Assembly (NCBI GenBank): GCA_027577415.1
Contig: JANBQS010000902.1
Span: 1-10,616 of the forward strand
Length of the DNA: 10,616 nucleotides
Origin: Coemansia sp. RSA 922
Lineage: Eukaryota > Kickxellomycota > Kickxellomycetes > Kickxellales > Kickxellaceae
Reading direction: 5' to 3'
This document shows positions 4,830-10,616 of this stretch, piece by piece (within the stretch, counting starts at the first letter, position 1; the number at the start of each line of letters is the position of its first letter). The notes under the pieces were generated by a model, which was given only the letters and a program-made list of their open reading frames with translations, did no database searches and was not told the DNA's origin. The position numbers were made by a program, and so were the translations under genes.

Positions 4830-6470
4830 TCAGTCCAAAAACTCTATAAGTGGCTTCTTTTTGCGAGCGTCACCGACATCCGAACTATCCTTGGTGGCGA
4901 CATTCGAACAGCCTGGGATCACAATTTCGCCCAGAGAATCAGATACGCTTTCTAGCTCAGACTGGCCTATTGCCGCAGACAGGTTGCCATCCAAGCCTGT
5001 CAAGACCTCGCTACCTTCGACTTCATCATCATCCTCGCTCTCCGACGTCTGTAGAGCCAAGTCTTCGAAAGCCTCCAAGTTCCAGCCAATCTCTTCCTTT
5101 TCTAGCTCAAAGTGATGCAGCTCGTGCGCCAGCGACTTGATCGCCTTGTCGGTGGCAGAGGTCTGCAGCCAGACACAGTAGTCGTCGAGATAGAGCTTGC
5201 TGTACACGTAGTAGATGTCATGGTGGTCGAACATAAGCTTGATCTCTAGCATGACCTTGAGAATAGCGCGCAGACCAAGCTTGAATAACACGTAGACATC
5301 TTCCAAGACCTTCTCGCACAACTCCCAGTTGCGATACAAAGGGTAGGCTAGAGCGCGGCGGAAGCAGGCAACGATGGTAGGACGTAAGGCCGAGAATTGC
5401 TCCAGGTTGGACAGCGTGGAGGAGACGGCGCCAATAGTCCAAAGCGATTCAACCGTCGAGTCGCCCTGGTTAATGCGATGGTCGAGAGAATAGGCAAATA
5501 AAATGTCAACAAGACCCAAGTATATTGGCTGGCGGTCCGACACGAGATGCGCCTTGCGCGGAAGGTCAAGCATGGCGGCGTTCTCCTTCTCGGTAAATTC
5601 TGCCCACGAATCAGTAGTGTCGTTCGGCTGTAGCAATTTAAGATCGTCAGCGAGTTGCTCTACGCGAGAATGACCGTCCGTCTGTGTAGCAGACAAATCA
5701 GCTATGGCGGTAGTAGCTTTAGCCTTTTGTAAACGGCGCAAAATCCTGAAAAAGCGAGTCTTGTAGTGGATCAAGGGGAGAATATCCTCGTCGTTTATGT
5801 AGTTGTCGATATAGTAAGACTCGTCGAACTTGGCATCCTCAGTGGCAACGCGGTTGACACGACGCTGGTCAGGGGTCATGCGCTCGGGATCAGGTACAGC
5901 GTTTATGTCGTTGCCAGTATCGTGGGCGTGAGCCAAAAGCCCCGTGTACTGGTTGTTGAATCCGTAGGTCACACTTGTAAGCAGCAGCGAGGCATCGTCA
6001 TCGTCTGTAGCTAGGGCCTGTGATAATTCCCAGTCAAACTCCTCATCTTGCAGTATCGCCAATTGCTCCTCACTAGTGCATGGTGCAGCGGCACTGCCTC
6101 CAGCAATATCTTCAATAAGCGGGCCAGTTTTGCGATCGGCAGCAGTGCTATCAGTCAACCCTAGATCTCGTTGGCGTTTAGTGGCGAGTAGGCTTGAGAG
6201 CAGGTCTAGGTTCTCAAAGGCTTCGCCAGGAGTCTGTTTGGCCAAAGTCACCAGTATTTGGCCCGTCGAGGCATCGAGAGAGGCTGTAGAAGATTCGTCC
6301 TCCACTACTTTTCCAGGAAAGGTCAGGCGAAGGTAGTAGGGCGAAGCATGGAATTTGAACTGGTACTCGTCAACGTCGAATTCTAAGGTCTGAGCGCGGA
6401 CATGGGCGGCGAATATAGTAATGTAGACATTGGCGTCGTCCTGGCGCACGGCAAATCTAGGAGTTATCAT
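4830..6470 (-). CDS. SHQ1: SHQ1, H/ACA ribonucleoprotein assembly chaperone
   Basis: SHQ1 binds the pseudouridine synthase Cbf5/dyskerin before it joins H/ACA snoRNPs, acting as an RNA mimic in the nucleus and cytoplasm. The 546-residue protein has the family layout. An N-terminal CS (p23-like) domain spans about 1-80 (MITPRFAVRQDDANVYITI, VDEYQFKFHASPYYLRL, FPGKVV). A linker carries YGFNNQYTGLL (169-179) and DPERMTPDQRR (194-204). The helical SHQ1 domain covers about 215-475: KFDESYYIDNY, DRQPIYLGLVDILFAYSLDHR (312-332), WTIGAVSSTLSNLEQF (344-359), and RRALAYPLYRNWELCEKVLEDV (371-392). The tail (475-546) is acidic then ends RKKKPLIEFLD. Length is near the yeast (507) and human (577) proteins. 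The ATG at 6470 begins the conserved MITPRF motif directly, so the start is firm. No intron is needed. Confidence 0.95.
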   Translation of the reverse strand: MITPRFAVRQDDANVYITIFAAHVRAQTLEFDVDEYQFKFHASPYYLRLTFPGKVVEDESSTASLDASTGQILVTLAKQTPGEAFENLDLLSSLLATKRQRDLGLTDSTAADRKTGPLIEDIAGGSAAAPCTSEEQLAILQDEEFDWELSQALATDDDDASLLLTSVTYGFNNQYTGLLAHAHDTGNDINAVPDPERMTPDQRRVNRVATEDAKFDESYYIDNYINDEDILPLIHYKTRFFRILRRLQKAKATTAIADLSATQTDGHSRVEQLADDLKLLQPNDTTDSWAEFTEKENAAMLDLPRKAHLVSDRQPIYLGLVDILFAYSLDHRINQGDSTVESLWTIGAVSSTLSNLEQFSALRPTIVACFRRALAYPLYRNWELCEKVLEDVYVLFKLGLRAILKVMLEIKLMFDHHDIYYVYSKLYLDDYCVWLQTSATDKAIKSLAHELHHFELEKEEIGWNLEAFEDLALQTSESEDDDEVEGSEVLTGLDGNLSAAIGQSELESVSDSLGEIVIPGCSNVATKDSSDVGDARKKKPLIEFLD

Positions 6471-7000
6471 ATGGAGTAAAACAATAGTATATAATTTAAC
6501 CAGAGAAGGCTATACTAAGAAAAATAAAAAAATAATGTTTAGCATTTGTACACTTGATGCATTAGAGCCCAGTATGGGCGCCCTCAGTCGGAGTTTGGAA
6601 GTTAATCGTCAATTGTCAATCGCTCGAGAGAACTTTAGAGAGGCGCGTACATGCGATTGAGTTGCTGGGCTTTGTGCTTGGGTCGACTGTAAAGACAATT
6701 GTGCTTGATCAGAAATAAAATCGAGCTAGGCAATGTGACTACCACGCGACAGCCGTGATAATCAAACATAGGAGAACTAGCTAATCATTTTTGTGCTTAC
6801 CACTATCAGGGAGATATCACATCCTTAAATTTTGGCAATGGATCAGGGTTGACGTCAGGTTCAAAAATCATATTTAAGGCATCGCTCTCCCAGCTTTCCA
6901 ATGGGTGGCCCAGCAACATTTTTCCTCTTTATTTTTTATTTTCTAGCATAATTATTGATGCGCAAGCAGGTAGGCTTGAGGTAGTATTTGAACACTGGAG
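6471..7000. other. Intergenic region upstream of SHQ1
   Basis: This 530-bp gap lies between SHQ1 and the 3' end of the next minus-strand gene. It contains a full CRE-type palindrome TGACGTCA at 6850-6857, and an inverted repeat at its right edge. A TATA-like string near 6488-6495 is too close to the SHQ1 start to act as its TATA box. A pyrimidine tract ending in TTTTCTAG (about 6923-6948, plus) resembles a 3' splice site but no matching exon is seen. I see no gene. Confidence 0.5.
6850..6857. promoter_or_regulatory. CRE-type palindrome TGACGTCA
   Basis: Perfect 8-bp bZIP (CREB/ATF) consensus, about 380 bp upstream of the SHQ1 start and downstream of the 7021-7476 gene. A site of this length can arise by chance, so function is inferred only. 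Confidence 0.35.
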
Positions 7001-7017
7001 TGACATTGGAATGTCAC
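7000..7017. repeat. Perfect 8-bp inverted repeat at the 3' end of the Ala/Thr-rich gene
   Basis: GTGACATT (7000-7007) and AATGTCAC (7010-7017) are complementary around a 2-nt centre. The repeat ends 3 nt beyond the stop codon of the minus-strand gene, so it is either in that gene's 3' UTR or a protein-binding palindrome. Confidence 0.55.
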
Positions 7018-7020
7018 AGT

Positions 7021-7476
7021 CTACTTATTGTATGTATCATGTTGGTGATATTCGGTGCAGGTGAGTGCCATTGTAACACCCAGGTGATATTCGACGCCTG
7101 CCTCATTCCTATCTTTGTTGGCAGTGGCCTTGTATCTGGCATTGGCCTTGCATGCTTTGAGAGTTGCCTTCTTGCACGCTTCAACATCCTTCTCACGCAC
7201 CTCAATAGCTGTATTGCGCTCCTTGGTTTCGGTTGCAGTTGCCTCAACCTCATCAGCGAGGGAGGCTAAGAGCTTGGAGATGTCGGCGTTGCTTGTGACT
7301 GCTGCCTCGGTGGCAACAGCCTCAACCGAGCCTGACGATGCTGAGGCAGCATCGATGGGCTGGGCGGTGGCAGTGGCAGTGGCGGTGGCGGTGGTATGGC
7401 GCCGACGCGTGACGCGTGCGCGAACCACATAGCCAACCTTACGGCTGGTGGCAACAACCCTCTTAGAAATGGACAT
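7021..7476 (-). CDS. Unrecognised basic, Ala/Thr-rich protein (151 aa)
   Basis: I do not recognise this protein. The start at 7476 is the first ATG after a minus-strand TATA box (7617-7610); the 110-nt leader contains no other ATG, which supports a real transcript. Residues 5-26 are arginine-rich (KRVVATSRKVGYVVRARVTRRR) and could be a nuclear-localisation or nucleic-acid-binding segment. Residues 28-38 are a TATATATATA run from a GCCACC/GCCACT hexanucleotide repeat. Residues 65-120 are charged, alanine-rich and probably helical or coiled coil (SKLLASLADEVEATATETKE, VREKDVEACKKATLKACKAN). The tail contains EYH twice, from an 11-bp direct repeat. There is no signal peptide or membrane segment. 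The low complexity means opposite-strand frames are also open; those lack promoter support. The 3' end could be altered by an unseen intron. Confidence 0.45.
   Translation of the reverse strand: MSISKRVVATSRKVGYVVRARVTRRRHTTATATATATAQPIDAASASSGSVEAVATEAAVTSNADISKLLASLADEVEATATETKERNTAIEVREKDVEACKKATLKACKANARYKATANKDRNEAGVEYHLGVTMALTCTEYHQHDTYNK
7044..7093. repeat. 11-bp direct repeat GGTGATATTCG, 39 nt apart
   Basis: Copies at 7044-7054 and 7083-7093. The spacing is a multiple of three, so within the minus-strand gene it yields two in-frame EYH segments (residues 129-131 and 142-144), hinting at an old in-frame duplication. Confidence 0.6.
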
Positions 7477-7609
7477 GTGTAAGTTAGTAATAAATTTTAT
7501 TTTGCAAATTTGCAATGCAGAAGTGAATTTGTTTGGAATTTCAAAAAGAAAAAAAAAGTAAAGGGCAACTAAAAAGAAGGCTGGGGTGGACTGGCCCGTA
7601 CTCGATTTG

Positions 7610-7617
7610 TTTTTATA
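7610..7617 (-). promoter_or_regulatory. TATA box for the 7021-7476 gene
   Basis: On the minus strand GGGTATAAAAAC reads across this position, a consensus TATA box 134 nt upstream of the ATG. Confidence 0.6.
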
Positions 7618-7660
7618 CCCAGCGGTCCATTTAATTACTAGGGGGGTGTGATGGACTGAG

Positions 7661-7784
7661 TTACGTAATCCCTTTCTTTATATAACGATCTACCACCGCA
7701 TCATATGCCACATATGAAAGCAGAAATGTCGGGGGAGGGGGAACGCGTGATAACGTCACCATGCTTCTTTTTTATAATACGTAA
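7661..7784. promoter_or_regulatory. Cluster of ACGT-core (bZIP-type) sites with plus-strand TATA boxes
   Basis: TTACGTAA (perfect palindrome, 7661-7668), AACGTCA (7752-7758; TGACGTT on the minus strand) and TACGTAA (7778-7784) lie within 124 bp. An MCB-type ACGCGT sits at 7743-7748. Plus-strand TATA sequences occur at 7679-7686 (TATATAAC) and 7803-7808 (TATAAA). TTACGTAA-type sites are bound by Yap-family bZIP factors in fungi. Lying upstream of the minus-strand TATA at 7617, the cluster could regulate that gene, a plus-strand transcript, or both. Confidence 0.4.
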
Positions 7785-7841
7785 CTAATTGCCATCCGAA
7801 AGTATAAACCTTTGTTCTCCTGTACAGCAGCTCTCTTTGGT

Positions 7842-7931
7842 ATGAAGCACACTCGCACAATCGAGCAATCAAGCAACAATGCAGATAAAGATGGAGGTGT
7901 AGGCCCAAATACTCTCCAAAGCGGAGAATAA
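7842..7931 (+). CDS. Possible 29-aa ORF or first exon behind a TATA box
   Basis: TATAAA at 7803-7808 stands 34 nt before an ATG whose frame encodes MKHTRTIEQSSNNADKDGGV and ends GPNTLQSGE at a TAA. The spacing is right for a start with a very short leader. The peptide is hydrophilic and unrecognised. It could be a first exon, but I could not identify a convincing donor and acceptor pair. It may be chance. Confidence 0.15.
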   Translation: MKHTRTIEQSSNNADKDGGVGPNTLQSGE

Positions 7932-7983
7932 GGGGTACCCGTCACCACATTTGTTTACAATGGAAAGAAGGGAAATCACGATC

Positions 7984-8133
7984 CTAGACTGTTTCAGGAG
8001 CTGTAATTGGTCCTATATTTACGATTGGGGGCGTCAAGAGCAGCTGTCCTTTGCTTTTGTCAAACTTCGAGACAAAGCTGGTCGAAACATCCCACTTCAG
8101 ATTGTAGGTGGTCTTTGTGTATAACGTGGTTGA
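7984..8133 (-). pseudogene. Orphan coding-like fragment, possibly a 3' exon or gene remnant
   Basis: A 49-codon frame ends at a TAG (7984-7986) and reads TTYNLKWDVSTSFVSKFDKS then KGQLLLTPPIVNIGPITAPETV. The residue mix and codon choice resemble a true beta-rich protein more than random sequence. No ATG precedes it: a TAA stands directly upstream (8134-8136). AG dinucleotides shortly inside (minus strand, after ACACAAAG) could be splice acceptors, but no upstream exon is evident between here and the malic-enzyme promoter. I recognise no family. The opposite strand is also open here, so this remains a weak call. Confidence 0.2.
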
Positions 8134-8409
8134 TTATCTTTGTCTACTCCCAATCATTTCATCTCAGCATGAACATCGTGGCGTTCAGAGTGGTATTTTT
8201 TGTTTGTATGCAAACATTGGATCATCTTCCGTCATCATGCACATACAAATAGGCGACTCTAGACCTCCTGTGTACAATCATGCACAAGGCTGTTTTTTCT
8301 TTTGCTCTTTTAACGTCGCTTTGAATTATTTTACACTTTTCTTTCTTATCGTTCCCTTTTTACTCACTGTTTTTAAAAATAGTACTACAACATTAACCAT
8401 TACTTAGAA
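8134..8409. other. Upstream region of the malic enzyme gene
   Basis: AT- and T-rich sequence with long pyrimidine patches at about 8291-8360. A TTTAAAAAT at about 8372-8380 sits 30 nt before the ATG, too close to be an ordinary TATA box unless the leader is very short. I see no clear core promoter or gene. Confidence 0.4.
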
Positions 8410-10321
8410 ATGTCAGAGCCCGGCGACTCACGCAGAAACTCGATTGAACTTATCGGAGCCAAGGCAGGCACGGCTATGCCTGCCGAGATGCGGCAAGCAC
8501 TGCATCTACGAGGCCTCGTCCCGACAAGCATCGAGAACTTTTCCAAGCAAGAGTTGCGGGCGTACCAGCAACTCATGTCAAAGTCGACCAACTTGGAAAA
8601 GTACCAGTTTTTGGCGGCATTGCGGTGCCTCAATGTCAACTTGTTCTTCCGTCTGCTGTTGAACCACTTTAGGGACATTGTGCCACTGATATACACGCCT
8701 ACAGTGGGCGAGGCGTGCCTGTGCTACTCGCACATATACCCGTTTTTATACCCGTTCCGGACGTCTGTCGGTCTTTTCATTACTCTGGATGACACCGACT
8801 GTATTGACACTGTTATTGATAACTACCGGCGGTCCATGCCCGAGCCTATCGATCCGGAGATCACTGTCATTACGGATGGATCGCGTATTCTGGGGCTTGG
8901 GGATCTGGGAATCAACGGAATGGGTATTCCCATCGGCAAGCTGCAGCTCTATAGCGCAGCAGCGGGACTCAACCCCGGTCGTACCTTGCCCATTGTGCTC
9001 GACTTTGGCACGAACAATGAACAGTACTTGAACGACCCCCTGTATCTAGGCACGCGCGAGCATCGGCCAGACGACAAGAGAGTAAGTGCTACCTACATGT
9101 CCCGCTGCTACTATCTGAAGTGAAGCACTCTCGCTAATAAGCTTTTCGCTTGCAAATTTGCTGACCGTTCATTGACATATTTTTCTTTTCCAGTTTTACG
9201 AGGCCGCTGGAAGGGTGATTAGCGCTCTCCACTATGCGTTCCCAGGACTGCTGATTCAGTTTGAAGATTTTAGTACCGAGCATGCGTTTGGATTGCTAGA
9301 GTATTGGCGTAAAAGGACTCTGTGCTTCAACGACGATATCCAGGGCACGGGCTGCGTCATCCTCGGCGGCTTTATCTCTGCTGTCGAGCAGGCTGGCATT
9401 CCTCCCAAAGACCAGCGCGTCCTATTTGTAGGCGCTGGCTCGGCAGGCGTCGGCGTGGCCAAGCAACTGATTGACTACTTTGTCCATGAACACAAGATCC
9501 CACAGCCAGAGGCCCAGGCTATGTTCTGGTTCGTTGATTCGCATGGTTTGATCACAGCCAATCGCGGTGACACTTTGCCACATCACAAGGTGGGTCTCGC
9601 TCGCGAGGATAACGGCTCGACGCAGTGCGCTACTATTGAAGAGGCGCTGGAGTTCATCAAACCGACGGCGCTTATCGGTTTGTCGACTGTCTACAGGGCC
9701 TTTAGCGAGAAGGTCCTGACGCGTATGAACGAGATCAATACTCAGGCGCGGCCAATTGTCTTCCCACTGTCAAACCCCGAAACTAAGGCCGAGTGCTCGT
9801 TCGAAGATGCTATGCGCTGCACCAACAATCGTGTGCTGTTTGCTTCTGGCACGGCGTTTCCCGAGTACGTGGATCCTGAGACTTGCCAAGTATATGTACC
9901 AGGGCAGGGCAACAATATGTATGCCTTCCCTGCTATCGGTCTCGGCGCAGTTTTGTGCAAGCCCACTTGTATCACCGACACGATGATCTACGCCGTGTCG
10001 AAGGCTCTAGCAAACTCTCGCAGTGCTGACGAGAAGGCTGCCGGAGAGCTCTACCCGCGCATCGAGCGTATCCGAAATGTTTCGGCTGAATTGGCTGCGG
10101 CGTTTGTTACCCAGGCTGTACGCGAGGGGCTAGTCAAGGAAAAGCATTGGGTGGACGTCGTCAGCGCCAATATGCCTGAGAATATGCAGCCCGGCCACAT
10201 TGATGGTCTGTTCTCTCGGCGCGTACTAGGCGAGGTCAAGACGCTCATGTGGTCCCCCGCGGCTAGTGTCGAGCAGTATATCGTGGAAGCTATTACTACT
10301 ATCAACCCAGACGAGACCTAA
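8410..10321 (+). CDS. Malic enzyme (two exons: 8410-9081 and 9194-10321)
   Basis: Malic enzyme decarboxylates L-malate to pyruvate while reducing NAD(P)+. Splicing at GTAAGT (9082) and TTTTCCAG (ending 9193) joins the exons in phase 0 (residue 224/225) to a 599-residue protein, the usual length. Family landmarks are all present: YTPTVGEAC (95-103, catalytic Tyr95), SRILGLGDLGINGMGIPIGK (158-177, with Arg159 and catalytic Lys177), metal ligands in FEDF (247-250) and NDDIQGTG (270-277), the Rossmann motif VGAGSAGVGVA (303-313), FPLSNP (414-419) and NNMYAFPAIGLG (464-475). The serine in VDSHGL (338-343) and a nearby lysine (HHK) favour NADP over NAD, tentatively. The N-terminus (MSEPGDSRRNSIEL) is not a typical mitochondrial presequence, so a cytosolic enzyme is likely. 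Such NADP enzymes supply reducing power for lipid synthesis in some fungi. Confidence 0.96.
9082..9193 (+). other. Spliceosomal intron in the malic enzyme gene
   Basis: 112-nt phase-0 intron: 5' site GTAAGT, 3' site TTTTCTTTTCCAG. CTGAC at 9161-9165 is a good branch point about 28 nt before the acceptor; CTAAT near 9134 is an alternative. Unspliced translation would stop at 9121-9123, and splicing restores DDKRFYEAAGRV, as expected for the family. Confidence 0.92.
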
Positions 10322-10504
10322 GTTGGTCGACTAGTAGAGATTATTTACAATATTAGTCATTATTCATAACTCCGACGAGTCGACTGCTTTACCTCCAGTT
10401 GTCAAGAATAGGAGAAAAGAAGGATATATCTCTTGCTGAAGAATATCTCCAGCCGGCGCGCCTAGGGCGCTACCTTGCCTTTAAATTAAATAAAAAGTAA
10501 TAAA
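10322..10504 (+). terminator. 3' UTR and polyadenylation region of malic enzyme
   Basis: Two exact AATAAA signals occur at 10489-10494 and 10499-10504, about 170-180 nt past the stop codon, in an A-rich tract. A small GC-rich inverted repeat GCGCC-TAG-GGCGC (10458-10470) precedes them. Confidence 0.55.
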
Positions 10505-10616
10505 GATAAAAGGTGATTGCCTAACTAGTCTACGGCTGGTGGTGCACGGACCCTTATATAGGGGCAAATGGTCCATGGGAGCAGTAACGGCACTACTGCT
10601 TGTGATCGAGGCGCCG
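10505..10616 (+). promoter_or_regulatory. Possible promoter of a gene running off the right edge
   Basis: TATATAGG at 10555-10562 resembles a TATA box on the plus strand, after the malic enzyme polyadenylation signals. The ATGs at 10568 and 10575 are too close to the TATA to be likely starts. The downstream gene, if any, is outside the window. Confidence 0.3.

Noticed and set aside
4850..5140. Plus-strand frames across SHQ1
   Set aside because: Antisense shadows of a strongly conserved coding sequence.
6988..7432. Plus-strand open frames opposite the Ala/Thr-rich gene, including a good AG-GTGAGT donor at about 7059
   Set aside because: No plus-strand promoter or matching acceptor was found; the nearest acceptor would give a 23-nt intron. 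The minus frame has a TATA box and clean leader.
10575..10616. ATG frame reading MGAVTALLLVIEAP at the right edge
   Set aside because: It looks like the start of a signal peptide but lies only 13 nt beyond the TATA-like box and is cut off by the window.
1..10616. tRNA, rRNA, transposon, CRISPR or viral sequence
   Set aside because: I found no B-box-like GGTTCGANTCC, rRNA segment, transposase or reverse-transcriptase motif, target-site duplication or spaced repeat array.

Overview
The window looks like nuclear DNA of a fungus. The protein-coding genes are eukaryotic (Gemin2/SIP1, MPDU1-type PQ-loop protein, SHQ1, eukaryotic-type malic enzyme). The one clear intron is short (112 nt, GT-AG). 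Intergenic gaps are only a few hundred bases and several carry clear TATA boxes. One gene encodes a secreted proline-rich protein with a signal peptide, a Lys-Arg processing site and Ser/Thr-rich repeats, typical of fungal surface proteins. Compact genes with few introns would fit an early-diverging filamentous fungus such as Kickxellomycotina, but that placement is inference; no rRNA, tRNA or other taxonomic marker is present.

Layout, left to right. 2-661 (+): 3' part of a Gemin2/SIP1 gene (SMN-complex snRNP assembly), open to the left edge. 662-1045: intergenic, with an inverted repeat and a TATA box. 1046-1993 (+): secreted repeat protein with 54 consecutive prolines. 1994-2577: intergenic, two TATA boxes and a hexanucleotide repeat. 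2578-2805 (+): 75-residue cysteine-rich protein of unknown function. 3080-3841 (+): MPDU1/Lec35-like PQ-loop membrane protein. 4189-4593 (-): cysteine-rich protein ending in a pacifastin-type protease-inhibitor motif. 4830-6470 (-): SHQ1, assembly chaperone for H/ACA snoRNPs. 7021-7476 (-): unrecognised basic/Ala-Thr-rich protein. 7477-8409: long regulatory gap with a cluster of ACGT-core sites, a tiny ORF and a coding-like fragment. 8410-10321 (+): malic enzyme in two exons. 10322-10616: 3' flank and perhaps the promoter of a further gene.

The genes do not form one pathway. Four are conserved housekeeping genes: Gemin2 and SHQ1 in RNP assembly, the MPDU1 homologue in dolichol-linked sugar use in the ER, and malic enzyme in central carbon metabolism. 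Between them sit four small or repetitive lineage-type genes (proline-rich surface protein, 75-aa Cys protein, pacifastin-like inhibitor, Ala/Thr protein). These are the less usual content.

The best candidate for something new is the pacifastin-like protein. Its last six family cysteines, CN, G and CT positions match the family pattern exactly, with Arg-Lys at the expected reactive site, in a family known mainly from arthropods. The 54-proline run is the most striking sequence feature. I see no mobile element, CRISPR array, tRNA or rRNA.
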